From an uncultured Barnesiella sp. (GTDB lineage Bacteria > Bacteroidota > Bacteroidia > Bacteroidales > Barnesiellaceae), in NCBI GenBank assembly GCA_944320015.1, contig CALUFO010000022.1, positions 1-46,473 of the forward strand: a stretch of DNA of 46,473 bases, written 5' to 3'. This document shows, one piece after another, positions 25,106 to 33,027 of the stretch; within the stretch, counting starts at the first letter, position 1; every line of letters starts with the position of its first letter. Below the pieces are notes generated by a model. That model saw only the letters and a list, made by a program, of their open reading frames with translations, made no database searches and was not told the origin of the DNA. The position numbers and the translations under genes were made by a program.

Positions 25106-26323
25106 ATGTTTGATGTGGAGAAAATACGAGAAGACTTCCCTATCTTGAAACGGGAGGTTTCGGGGCGACAGCTTATTTACCTCGACAACGGAGCTACGTC
25201 GCAAACCCCCAAGTGTGTAGTCGACCATATCGCCGATACCTATTATCGGGTGAATGCCAATGTGCATCGTGGTGTTCACACTCTCAGTCAGGAGGCGACC
25301 GATGCCCATGAGGCGGCTCGTAGGCGGGTGCAGCAGTTTATCGGGGCGGCCTCGCCGAGCGAGATTGTCTTTACCCGGGGAACCACCGAGGCTATCAATT
25401 TGGTGGCGTCGTCGTTTGGCGATGAATTTCTGCACGATGACGACGAGGTGATTCTCTCCGTGATGGAACATCATGCCAATATCGTTCCGTGGCAACTCCT
25501 GCAACGCAGGCGCCGCATTAAGTTGCGTGTGGTTCCTATGAACGAACGGGGAGAGTTGGAGCTCGATGTATATAAACAGTTGTTCAACGAGCATACCCGT
25601 TTGGTAGGAGTTACCCATGTATCGAATGTGTTGGGCACGATTAATCCGATACAAGAGATGATAGCCTATGCCCATGCGCAAGGTGTGCCGGTCTTGGTCG
25701 ACGGAGCGCAAGGAATACCTCACCTGCGGGTGAATGTGCAGGAATTGGATGCCGACTTCTATGCGTTCTCGGCTCATAAAGTCTATGGTCCTACGGGAAT
25801 AGGCGTGTTGTATGGCAAAGAGAAGTGGCTCGATGCCATGCCCCCCTATCAAGGAGGTGGCGAGATGATAGCCCATGTCGATTTTTCGGGCACGACTTTC
25901 GGGGAACTTCCTTTCAAATTCGAGGCGGGGACGCCCGATTATGTAGGCACGGCGGCGTTTGCCTCGGCTCTCGATTATGTCGATGGCATAGGATTGGAAG
26001 CCATTGCCGCCCATGAGAATGAATTGTTGCGATATGCGACCGAGCGTATGCTGCAAATCGAGGGCATGCGCATTTTCGGCACATCGCCCCACAAGAGTGC
26101 CGTTATCTCATTTCTGGTCGATGGCATTCATCACTACGATATGGGCATGTTGCTCGACAAACTGGGAGTCGCCGTTCGCACGGGGCACCATTGCGCCCAA
26201 CCGCTCATGACCGCCCTCGGTATAGAAGGTACGGTGCGGGTGTCGTTTGCCGCCTACAATACAAGAGCCGAGGTCGATGCCTTTATGACGGCGTTGGAGC
26301 GGGTGGTGAAGATGTTCCGATAA
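25106..26323 (+). CDS. sufS: Cysteine desulfurase SufS
   Basis: The 405-residue PLP enzyme releases sulfur from cysteine to give alanine and a protein persulfide for the SufBCD scaffold. Seen motifs: YLDNGATSQTP, VHRGVHTLSQEAT, FTRGTTEAINLVA, the PLP-lysine site FSAHKVYGPTGIG, and RTGHHCAQPLM with the active-site Cys characteristic of the SufS (group II) type. The ATG at 25106 follows a GAGAGGAA ribosome site; an upstream frame would overlap sufD. No SufE/SufU gene is seen in the window. Last gene of the suf operon. Confidence 0.95.
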   Translation: MFDVEKIREDFPILKREVSGRQLIYLDNGATSQTPKCVVDHIADTYYRVNANVHRGVHTLSQEATDAHEAARRRVQQFIGAASPSEIVFTRGTTEAINLVASSFGDEFLHDDDEVILSVMEHHANIVPWQLLQRRRRIKLRVVPMNERGELELDVYKQLFNEHTRLVGVTHVSNVLGTINPIQEMIAYAHAQGVPVLVDGAQGIPHLRVNVQELDADFYAFSAHKVYGPTGIGVLYGKEKWLDAMPPYQGGGEMIAHVDFSGTTFGELPFKFEAGTPDYVGTAAFASALDYVDGIGLEAIAAHENELLRYATERMLQIEGMRIFGTSPHKSAVISFLVDGIHHYDMGMLLDKLGVAVRTGHHCAQPLMTALGIEGTVRVSFAAYNTRAEVDAFMTALERVVKMFR

Positions 26324-26339
26324 AGGGCTGCGACAGTTG

Positions 26340-27335
26340 TTAAAACCGCTTCTTCTGTTTGAGGAAATAGTCGATAGTTATATTGCGTCGGGATTCGGGG
26401 AATGTGCCCAGCAGGTTCACCTCGGGAAAACGGGTGTACTCTTTGCGCATTTTCCTGAAATCGTTGTGGGCGCGGAGTATGGCTCGGGCATGAGCGAATT
26501 GCCCCAGCAGGACGAAGCGGGCGAAGGCCAGTGTGTCGTATAACCGGCGGACAAACAGAACCGATTTTCCCGCTTTCCGAGGTAGGTTCTTATGCAGCAT
26601 GAGCAAGTTGTTGCGAAAGTTGAGGTAGGTTTTCCTCGGGTTGGCCGCATCGAGCGAGGCGCCGCCTTGATGATAGACTGAGCTTTGCGGGACAACGACC
26701 ACCCGGTAACCGGCCAGATGTATGCGCCAGCAAAGGTCTATCTCTTCCATGTGGGCGAAAAAAAGCGGGTCGAGCCCTCCTACTTTTCGATAGACTTCGG
26801 TGCGGACGAAGAGAGCGGCGCCGCTGGCCCAAAATATATCGCAAGGCTTGTCGTCGTATTGTCCCCGGTCGGTCTCTATCGTGCCGAATATTCTTCCCCG
26901 GCAAAAGGGATAACCGTAGCGGTCGATAAATCCACCGGCGGCGCCGGCGTATTCAAATTTTTCCCGTTCACGCAAGGCTTTTATTTTAGGTTGGCAGGCC
27001 GCCACATCGGGATTTGCTTCGGCGAAGTCGAGTAGTGGTTCGAGCCAGTGGGGCGAGGTCTCCACATCGGAGTTGAGCAGTACGGCATATTCATAGTCGA
27101 GGGTATCCAAAGCTCGGTTGTATCCTTCGGCAAATCCGTAATTTTCGGGGAAAAGCAACGTGCGCACCTGTGGAAATTCCTCTTCGAGCAGCTTGCGCGA
27201 GTTGTCGCTCGACCCGTTGTCGACAACGATTACATCGGCTATCTCGGGGGTGGTGTGGGCGCAAACCGAGGGAAGAAACCGGCGAAGCAGTTCGGCTCCG
27301 TTCCAATTGAGAATGACGACGGCAATTTTTTTCAT
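26340..27335 (-). CDS. Family 2 glycosyltransferase (WbbL/rhamnosyltransferase-like)
   Basis: This is a 331-residue GT-A enzyme: AVVILNWNGAELL at the N-terminus, VIVVDNGSSDNS, ENYGFAEGYNRAL, the metal-binding LLNSDVETS, and FFAHMEEIDLCWRIHLAGYR. The C-terminal region (about 245-331) is basic with an amphipathic or membrane-associated helix. Such enzymes extend lipopolysaccharide or capsule glycans on the cytoplasmic membrane; donor and acceptor are unknown. It is the last gene of mtaB-acyltransferase-glycosyltransferase, starting one base after the acyltransferase stop codon, so a shared envelope role is likely. Confidence 0.9.
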   Translation of the reverse strand: MKKIAVVILNWNGAELLRRFLPSVCAHTTPEIADVIVVDNGSSDNSRKLLEEEFPQVRTLLFPENYGFAEGYNRALDTLDYEYAVLLNSDVETSPHWLEPLLDFAEANPDVAACQPKIKALREREKFEYAGAAGGFIDRYGYPFCRGRIFGTIETDRGQYDDKPCDIFWASGAALFVRTEVYRKVGGLDPLFFAHMEEIDLCWRIHLAGYRVVVVPQSSVYHQGGASLDAANPRKTYLNFRNNLLMLHKNLPRKAGKSVLFVRRLYDTLAFARFVLLGQFAHARAILRAHNDFRKMRKEYTRFPEVNLLGTFPESRRNITIDYFLKQKKRF

Positions 27336-27336
27336 A

Positions 27337-28248
27337 TCAGGATTCGGGGAAATTTTCGTGTTTGTACTTCCAGCGTTTGTGGGTCCACAACCAAGCCCAC
27401 GGGTTGCGCAGTATGGTTTTCTCCATCAAGGCGGTGTATCGGTCGGTGATTTCAAACTCGGGCAATTCGTTGGGTGTCAAGGTGATTTCCCGAATGGTGG
27501 CTTTGTAGTAGCCTCGTCTCACGATTTCGACATCGACGTAGAGCACGGCAAAATCGCCTTTGCGGGCAATTTTTTCAAACCCGGTAAGTACAGGCGTATC
27601 TTGCGAGAGAAAGCGAGTCCAGTGGTGGATATTGGTCGGCGAGGGGGTTTGGTCCGATATGAATCCCGTGACAGAGGGACGTCCCGAGCGCTTCATTTCC
27701 AGCATGGTCCGCAAGGTGTCTTTTTTGGCGATGCAGGACGTGCCGAAGCGGGAGCGCAGTTTCAGGAACAGCCGGTCGAACCACTTGTTGTCGAGCGGCC
27801 GGTATATTTGTTTTAGGAAGGTGTCGGGGTGATGAAACCACAGGGGGATAGAGGTTATCCATTCCCAGTTCCCGAAGTGTCCCAATAGTAGAATGATAGA
27901 GCGGTTTTGGGCAAGCAGCCGGTCGACGATTTCGGCTTGCTCGAATACCATGCGCCGGCGCATCTCCCGGTCGGAGATGTGCAAGAGCTTGATTGTCTCG
28001 ACGATGTAGTCGCAAAAATGGTGGTAAAACTGTTTTTCGAGGCGCCGCAACTCTTTTTCACTTTTATCGGGGAAAGAGTTGCGCATGTTCTCGAATACCA
28101 GTTTGCGACGATAGCGTACCACATAGTAGAGCGGGACGTAGAGCAGGTCGGCCAGCAGGTAGAGGACCCGTAGGGGCAACAACGCATGCAGCTTGAACCA
28201 AAGGTACAGTGGCGAGTAAACGATATTTTGTAGCGTCTCTTTTTTCAT
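27337..28248 (-). CDS. LpxL/HtrB-type lipid A lauroyl acyltransferase family protein
   Basis: The 303-residue membrane-associated acyltransferase has an N-terminal hydrophobic anchor (about 20-45), the catalytic HFGNWE (H-x4-E) motif, FISDQTPSP and the C-terminal WAWLWTHKRWKYK characteristic of the LpxL/LpxM family. These add secondary acyl chains to Kdo-lipid A or related lipids at the inner membrane. It is flanked by mtaB 12 bases upstream and a glycosyltransferase 1 base downstream. Which acyl position it modifies is not visible. Confidence 0.92.
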   Translation of the reverse strand: MKKETLQNIVYSPLYLWFKLHALLPLRVLYLLADLLYVPLYYVVRYRRKLVFENMRNSFPDKSEKELRRLEKQFYHHFCDYIVETIKLLHISDREMRRRMVFEQAEIVDRLLAQNRSIILLLGHFGNWEWITSIPLWFHHPDTFLKQIYRPLDNKWFDRLFLKLRSRFGTSCIAKKDTLRTMLEMKRSGRPSVTGFISDQTPSPTNIHHWTRFLSQDTPVLTGFEKIARKGDFAVLYVDVEIVRRGYYKATIREITLTPNELPEFEITDRYTALMEKTILRNPWAWLWTHKRWKYKHENFPES

Positions 28249-28260
28249 GTCGACGAGTAT

Positions 28261-29577
28261 TTATGCTTCGGTGGCGAGCAGGGCGTCGCCTGCCGCGTTG
28301 AAATCGCCCAGACACACGGTGTGGCAAGTGTTTATCCACTCTTTGCGGTAGGGCATTTCTACCCGTATATAGTTATCGGTAAAGCCGTGCATGGGCGCTC
28401 CTTTGCGAGGTTGCTCGAAGAGTACGGGACGAGTCGTGCCCCGAAACCGGGTGTAAAAATCACGCAATTTTCGTTCCGAAATCTCGAGCATGCGCCGGCA
28501 GCGCTCGTGCCTCTCGGGGACAGGTACGACCGGTTCTATCTTCAACGCCTGTGTGCCGGGACGTTCGGAATAGGTGAAGACATGTAGTTGCGAGATGTCG
28601 AGCCCGTCGACAAATCGCCGGCTCTCCTCAAACAACTCTGCGGTCTCGCCGCGTACCCCCGTGATGAGGTCGACCCCGATAAAGGCGTCGGGGAGCATTT
28701 GGCGAATCGTCGCTATCTTGTGGGCGAAGAGGGCGGTGTCGTAGTGGCGACGCATGAGTTTCAATACCGTGTCGCTTCCCGATTGCAGCGGAATGTGAAA
28801 GTGAGGCGCGAAACGTTTTGAAGCGGCGACGAATGCGATGATCTCGTCGGTGAGCAAATTGGGCTCGATCGAGGAGATGCGATAGTGCTCGATACCCTCT
28901 ACTTGGTCGAGCGACCGGATAAGGTCGAGAAATGTTTCGCCGGTTTGTTTGCCGAAGTCGCCGATATTCACTCCCGTGATTACAATCTCTTTTCCTCCTG
29001 CGGCGGCCACTTCCCGCGCTTGCTGGGTGAGCTGTGCGATAGTCCCGCTGCGGCTTCGTCCGCGGGCGAAAGGAATTGTGCAGTAGGTGCAATAGTAGTC
29101 GCATCCGTCTTGTACTTTCAGAAAATAGCGGGTGCGATCGCCCCGAGAACAAGAGGGTGAGAACTTTTTAATATCTTTGGTGGGCGTGGTAATGATATGT
29201 CCGGCCTGTTTGTGCCGCAGATCTCCCAAGTATTGCAAAATATCGAGTTTTTGCTCGGTGCCGAGAACCAAATCGACCTCGGGGATATGGGTGATTTCCC
29301 CGGGTTTCAGTTGAGCGTAGCAACCGGTGACAACGATAAAAGCCCCGGGATGTCGGCGGGCTATCTTACGAATCGTTTGCCGGCATTTCTTGTCGGCCAA
29401 TTCGGTGACAGAGCAAGTATTGACCACACAGATGTCGGCGATTTCGCCCGGCCGGACTTTGCGAATACCGTTCTCTTCGAGAATTTTCCCCATCGTGGAA
29501 GTCTCGGCGAAATTGAGTTTGCAACCCAGCGTGTAGTAAGCCGCCGTTTTATTTTGAAATGTTTCGAGATCTATCAT
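28261..29577 (-). CDS. mtaB: tRNA t6A37 methylthiotransferase MtaB
   Basis: The 438-residue radical-SAM enzyme converts t6A37 of tRNA to ms2t6A. The N-terminal MTTase domain has the three cluster cysteines in TLGCKLN, NTCSVT and TGCYAQ. The radical-SAM motif is CDYYCTYC followed by TIPFARGRSRSG. The C-terminal region (about 370-438) is shortened TRAM-like. The LGCKLN wording favours MtaB over MiaB or RimO. The ATG at 29577 is preferred, since the promoter box at 29609-29616 places the transcript start near 29603 and leaves the upstream alternative at 29598 without a leader. First gene of a three-gene operon. Confidence 0.93.
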   Translation of the reverse strand: MIDLETFQNKTAAYYTLGCKLNFAETSTMGKILEENGIRKVRPGEIADICVVNTCSVTELADKKCRQTIRKIARRHPGAFIVVTGCYAQLKPGEITHIPEVDLVLGTEQKLDILQYLGDLRHKQAGHIITTPTKDIKKFSPSCSRGDRTRYFLKVQDGCDYYCTYCTIPFARGRSRSGTIAQLTQQAREVAAAGGKEIVITGVNIGDFGKQTGETFLDLIRSLDQVEGIEHYRISSIEPNLLTDEIIAFVAASKRFAPHFHIPLQSGSDTVLKLMRRHYDTALFAHKIATIRQMLPDAFIGVDLITGVRGETAELFEESRRFVDGLDISQLHVFTYSERPGTQALKIEPVVPVPERHERCRRMLEISERKLRDFYTRFRGTTRPVLFEQPRKGAPMHGFTDNYIRVEMPYRKEWINTCHTVCLGDFNAAGDALLATEA

Positions 29578-29595
29578 GTTCAACCGGTCGAAATA

Positions 29596-29616
29596 CAAAT
29601 ATAGGTGACAAAGTTA
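29596..29616 (-). promoter_or_regulatory. Promoter boxes for mtaB
   Basis: On the minus strand TAACTTTG (29616-29609) matches TAnnTTTG. A second match, TATATTTG (29603-29596), lies just downstream. The first fits the chosen start at 29577 best. Confidence 0.55.
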
Positions 29617-29691
29617 CGCATTTCGTTTGAAAATATACGGTCGCTCGTTCTAATAGTTCAGTAGGAATGAGTGTTTTTACAAACAATGTTG

Positions 29692-29699
29692 TATATTTG
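29692..29699 (+). promoter_or_regulatory. Promoter -7 box for the acyl-CoA synthetase gene
   Basis: TATATTTG is an exact match to TAnnTTTG, 26 bases before the ATG at 29725. Confidence 0.6.
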
Positions 29700-29724
29700 C
29701 CGATAAACCATTTTAATTTTTTAT

Positions 29725-31386
29725 ATGATTCCCGAAAATTTTATAAAAATATACGAATCGAGTTTCCGTGAAAACTGGGATTTGCCGGCGTTGACAGATT
29801 ATAACGACAAGCAGACATATACATATCAGGATATGGCTCGGGAGATTGCCAAATTGCACATCCTCTTTCGCCATTGTCAGATTCGGCGAGGCGATAAGAT
29901 CGCTTTGGTAGGAAAGAACACCCCCAACTGGTGTATCGCATTTATGGCCACAATTTCGTATGGGGCTATTTTAGTACCTATCCTTCAAGAGTTCAATCAT
30001 CATGATATACACCATATCGTCAACCATTCCGATTCGGTGCTGCTGTTTGTGGGCGACCATATTTGGGAAAATATAGAAATGGAAAAACTGCCCAAAGTAA
30101 GGGCGGCCATCTCGTTGCAAGACTTTTCTTGCCTTGTACAGGGCGACGGGGAGGAAATCGCCAAGTGCTTGCGAGATATGAAACGGCGGTTCAAGGCGAC
30201 TTATCCCAACGGATTCAGCCGGGAGGATATAAAATATGCCGAATTGGACAATGACAAAGTCGTCTTGATCAATTATACCTCGGGCACGACCGGGTTTAGC
30301 AAAGGGGTAATGTTGACCGGGAACAATTTGGCGGGAAATGTCATGTTTGGCATGCGCTCGCACTTGCATTACAAAGGGAGCAAATGTATCTCGTTCCTGC
30401 CGTTGGCCCATGCCTATGGCTGTGCCTTCGACTTGTTGGTCCCGCTGGCGGTGGGAACGCATGTCACGTTGTTGGGGAAAATTCCCTCCCCCAAGATTTT
30501 GTTGAAGGCGTTGGAGGAGATAAGGCCCAACTTGATTATCTGCGTGCCTCTTATTTTGGAAAAGATTTATAAAAAGCAAATACAACCGTTGCTCAACAAG
30601 GCGCCCATGCGTTGGGCCTTGAACATTCCCGTATTGGACAGCCGCATTTACGGGCAAGTGAGAAAGAAGTTGGTCGATGCTTTTGGAGGACGGTTTGAAG
30701 AGGTAATCGTGGGTGGAGCCCCTATCAACCACGAGGTAGAAGCGTTTTTGCACAAAATTAAATTCCCCTTTACCGTGGGATATGGCATGACCGAGTGTGC
30801 TCCCTTGATAAGCTATACCCCTCATCGGGAGTTCCGTCCCGGCTCTTCGGGACGTACCCTGTTCGGATATGTGGAGACCAAGATCGATTCGCTTGACCCC
30901 GAGAATATCCCCGGCGAGATATGCGTGCGCGGGGAACATGTGATGAAAGGATACTATAAAAACGAAGAGGCCACAAAGGCCGTCATCGATGAAGAAGGCT
31001 GGTTGCATACCGGCGACATGGGAACGATGAGCGCCGATGGAACTATTTTTATAAAAGGTCGCTGCAAAACAATGATTCTCACGTCGAACGGGCAAAATAT
31101 ATACCCCGAGGAAATCGAGGCGAAGTTGAACAATATGCCGTTTGTGATGGAGAGCCTCGTTGTCGAGCGCGAAGGGAAATTGGTCGCTTTGGTATTCCCC
31201 GATTATGAAGCGATGGACAGTTATGGTATTTCCAATGTGGACTTGCCGATAACGATGGAGGAAGTTCGCGGCAATTTGAACAAGATGTTGGCTCCGTATG
31301 AGCAAATCTCGAGGATACAGCTCTATCCAAACGAATTTGAGAAGACCCCGAAGCGCAGTATAAAGAGGTATTTATATGATAATTGA
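29725..31386 (+). CDS. Long-chain acyl-CoA synthetase (AMP-binding)
   Basis: The 553-residue adenylate-forming enzyme activates a carboxylic acid, probably a long-chain fatty acid, to acyl-CoA through an acyl-AMP. Visible motifs: INYTSGTTGFSKGV (P-loop), FLPLAHAYGCAFDLL, VGYGMTECAPLISY, GEICVRGEHVMKGYYKN, WLHTGDMG and the hinge GRCKTMILTSNGQNIYPEEI. It is monocistronic with its own promoter. Its length matches the Bacteroidetes FadD-like group, and no signal peptide is present. The substrate range is inferred from family resemblance only. Confidence 0.9.
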   Translation: MIPENFIKIYESSFRENWDLPALTDYNDKQTYTYQDMAREIAKLHILFRHCQIRRGDKIALVGKNTPNWCIAFMATISYGAILVPILQEFNHHDIHHIVNHSDSVLLFVGDHIWENIEMEKLPKVRAAISLQDFSCLVQGDGEEIAKCLRDMKRRFKATYPNGFSREDIKYAELDNDKVVLINYTSGTTGFSKGVMLTGNNLAGNVMFGMRSHLHYKGSKCISFLPLAHAYGCAFDLLVPLAVGTHVTLLGKIPSPKILLKALEEIRPNLIICVPLILEKIYKKQIQPLLNKAPMRWALNIPVLDSRIYGQVRKKLVDAFGGRFEEVIVGGAPINHEVEAFLHKIKFPFTVGYGMTECAPLISYTPHREFRPGSSGRTLFGYVETKIDSLDPENIPGEICVRGEHVMKGYYKNEEATKAVIDEEGWLHTGDMGTMSADGTIFIKGRCKTMILTSNGQNIYPEEIEAKLNNMPFVMESLVVEREGKLVALVFPDYEAMDSYGISNVDLPITMEEVRGNLNKMLAPYEQISRIQLYPNEFEKTPKRSIKRYLYDN

Positions 31387-31470
31387 GCTGTTTTGAGATA
31401 TTTTTATAGAAAAATTAATTTTTTTTGGAAAAAAAGTAAGTTTAGATGTACAACATATAAAAAGAATATA

Positions 31471-31478
31471 TACCTTTG
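31471..31478 (+). promoter_or_regulatory. Promoter -7 box for the small lipoprotein gene
   Basis: TACCTTTG matches TAnnTTTG, 52 bases before the ATG at 31530, in a very AT-rich upstream stretch. Confidence 0.6.
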
Positions 31479-31529
31479 TAACGTTTTTTGAAGCAAAAAA
31501 AATATTGTTTTATCTTTAATTTGAAGGAA

Positions 31530-31718
31530 ATGAAAAAGTTAGTTTTGTTCTTCGCTGTTGCATTTGCAATGTCTTTCGCTTCTTGTGGCAATAAAGCTGC
31601 TGAATCTACCGAAGCTACTGACAGTGTTGCTGTTGTAGAAGAAGTTGCAGTAGAAGTTGTTGATTCTGTTGCTGCTGACTCTGCCGCTGTTGATACAGCT
31701 GCTGTTGTTGCTGAATAA
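31530..31718 (+). CDS. Small Ala/Val/acidic-rich lipoprotein
   Basis: The 62-residue product begins MKKLVLFFAVAFAMSFASC, a type II signal peptide with a plausible lipobox Cys at 19. After GNKAAEST it is almost entirely Ala, Val, Ser, Asp, Glu and Thr, with repeated DSVA/DSAA/DTAA units and no aromatic residues. Mature length is about 44 residues. Codons are strongly biased to GCT, GTT, TCT and GAA, unlike the GTG/GCC-rich neighbours, which suggests very high expression. The ATG at 31530 follows AAGGAA; an in-frame ATG at 31488 lies further upstream but lacks a ribosome site. It has its own promoter and terminator. I do not recognise a function; an abundant cell-envelope component is a guess. 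Confidence 0.8.
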   Translation: MKKLVLFFAVAFAMSFASCGNKAAESTEATDSVAVVEEVAVEVVDSVAADSAAVDTAAVVAE

Positions 31719-31744
31719 TTTGCAACTCGAAAAGGAAAGAATTG

Positions 31745-31778
31745 GAGCTGCTCTCATCAGAGAGTTAGCTCTTTTTTT
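31745..31778 (+). terminator. Terminator after the small lipoprotein gene
   Basis: GAGCT/AGCTC encloses a second stem CTCTC/GAGAG with loop ATCA, and seven T's follow at 31772. It begins 26 bases after the stop codon. Confidence 0.88.
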
Positions 31779-31921
31779 GTGCCATAGCCAAAGGGGTGAA
31801 AGAACCGGAGGTAAGAACCGGTGGGGGTACACTCCTCTAAAATAAAGAGGATTCAATACCTTGGCGCAGGCAAGAGACTGAGAGGAGGACAAGAGTGTTC
31901 CTCCTTTTTCTTTGATTTGAC
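31779..31921 (+). other. Structured intergenic region with a second terminator
   Basis: No gene is seen. Small stems follow each other: ACCGG/CCGGT (31801-31821), CCTCT/AGAGG (31834-31850) and CTTG/CAAG (31859-31873). They end in AGGAGGA/TCCTCCT followed by TTTTTC (about 31885-31915), which looks like a second terminator. It might be a small RNA, but no promoter box was found between the two terminators. Confidence 0.4.
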
Positions 31922-32046
31922 AATTGATGTGATGGGATACTCTATTCCCTTGCTGTCGCACCCCATATGGGTTGATATGTATTTATAAAAAATGTTAATA
32001 TACAAATAATATAGTAATATGTTATTATAAAATATAGCGTTTTTGC

Positions 32047-32054
32047 TATATTTG
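32047..32054 (+). promoter_or_regulatory. Promoter -7 box for hicAB
   Basis: TATATTTG matches TAnnTTTG, 34 bases before the hicA ATG at 32089. The surrounding 100 bases are very AT-rich. Confidence 0.6.
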
Positions 32055-32088
32055 TATCGTCTTAATAAAACAACCGGTCTTTCAAATT

Positions 32089-32274
32089 ATGAAGTACAAT
32101 CAATTTTATGCGGAATTAACCGAAAAGGGTTGTTACGTTATCCGGCACGGAGCTAACCACGATATTTGGTATAGCCCAAAAACTGGTGAAAGATTCCCCC
32201 TGTCAAGGCATGGGAAACAAGAAGTACCGACCGGAATGGAACGTAAAGCAAGAAAGGTTCTTTTGGGGGAGTAA
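32089..32274 (+). CDS. hicA: HicA-type mRNA interferase toxin
   Basis: This is a 61-residue dsRBD-like toxin. The family signature runs from LTEKGCYVIRHGANHDIWYS to FPLSRHGKQEVPTGM, with the catalytic His at about 24 (in ANHDIW). HicA cleaves mRNA and tmRNA during translation unless bound by HicB. The toxin-first order with hicB downstream on the same strand is typical. The region is AT-richer than its neighbours and may be acquired. The stop codon lies in a GGGGGA/TCCCCC hairpin. Confidence 0.9.
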   Translation: MKYNQFYAELTEKGCYVIRHGANHDIWYSPKTGERFPLSRHGKQEVPTGMERKARKVLLGE

Positions 32275-32350
32275 TCCCCCGCCTTTCTGCTTTGTCGCAC
32301 CTCGCAAGTCTGCATGAGTTGAACCATAGTTGAGTAGACTTATTAAGGCA

Positions 32351-32377
32351 ATTGGGACGATAATATATCGTCCCAAT
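32351..32377. promoter_or_regulatory. Perfect 12-bp inverted repeat between hicA and hicB
   Basis: ATTGGGACGATA and its exact complement TATCGTCCCAAT are separated by ATA. No T-tract follows on the plus strand. It lies 19 bases before the hicB ATG, so it could be a HicB operator for an internal hicB promoter or an RNA hairpin that sets the toxin:antitoxin ratio. Confidence 0.65.
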
Positions 32378-32395
32378 ATTAAAAAAAGATTAAAT

Positions 32396-32791
32396 ATGAA
32401 AGTAACTGTAATAATGGAAAAAGCGAGTGACGGTAATTACTCGTGCTATGTAGATGATAATTTACCGGGCTTTGGGCTGGCTGGATTTGGAAAAACGGCA
32501 GAGTCTGCAAAAGATGATATGTTAAAGGCATACCAAGAAATGAAGGAAATTTTATCCGCAGAGGGTAAAGAAGTACCCAACCTCGAGTTTATTTATAAAT
32601 ATGATATGCAGTCATTTTTTAATTATTTTTCGTTCTTGAATGTAACGAAAGTGGCAGAGTTTGCGGGTATAAATCCCTCCTTGATGAGACAATATACATC
32701 TGGGGTTGCAAATGCCGGAGAAAAACAATATGCCAAAATAAAAGATGCGGTTTGCAAGATCTCAAAAGAATTGTCAGCTGCAACTTTTTAG
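32396..32791 (+). CDS. hicB: HicB-type antitoxin with C-terminal DNA-binding region
   Basis: The 131-residue protein has the HicB partial RNase H-like fold at the N-terminus (VTVIMEKASDGNYSCYVDD, LPGFGLAGFGKTAESAKDDM) and a helical C-terminal half (VTKVAEFAGINPSLMRQYTSG), which resembles a helix-turn-helix. It should neutralise HicA and repress the operon. The ATG at 32396 is chosen because an earlier in-frame start (32330) would place the inverted repeat inside the gene. The 121-base gap to hicA is unusually large for such pairs. Confidence 0.85.
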   Translation: MKVTVIMEKASDGNYSCYVDDNLPGFGLAGFGKTAESAKDDMLKAYQEMKEILSAEGKEVPNLEFIYKYDMQSFFNYFSFLNVTKVAEFAGINPSLMRQYTSGVANAGEKQYAKIKDAVCKISKELSAATF

Positions 32792-32833
32792 AAATATTGT
32801 ACCGCCGAGAGGCGAGACCATTTATTAAGACAG

Positions 32834-32864
32834 AGCCGCTCCATGTTTTTGGAGTGGCTTTTTA
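32834..32864 (+). terminator. Terminator after hicB
   Basis: AGCCGCTCC(A) pairs with (T)GGAGTGGCT (one G-U pair), followed by TTTTTA. It starts 43 bases after the hicB stop codon. Confidence 0.85.
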
Positions 32865-32894
32865 TACTTCTGCCCGACAATAAAATCACTACAA

Positions 32895-32930
32895 CCCCCG
32901 AGAGGTGGCTGTGAGTCCTCCTCTCGGGGG
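32895..32930. other. Perfect 11-bp hairpin without U-tract
   Basis: CCCCCGAGAGG at 32895-32905 pairs exactly with CCTCTCGGGGG at 32920-32930 around a 14-base loop. It lies between the hicB terminator and the end of the alkaline phosphatase gene. No T-run flanks it on either strand. Function unknown. Confidence 0.6.
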
Positions 32931-33027
32931 TATGACGGTTTCTATTGAACCTTATTTACCGAAAGTCATCTTCTCGATGTGCGGCATTGTAAAAGTTTCA
33001 TTGAATTGAGAAGATGATGAACGTTCG

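Noticed and set aside
31539-31961. 140-codon minus-strand frame over the small lipoprotein region
   Set aside because: It runs through two plus-strand terminators and the lipoprotein gene and has no coding character.
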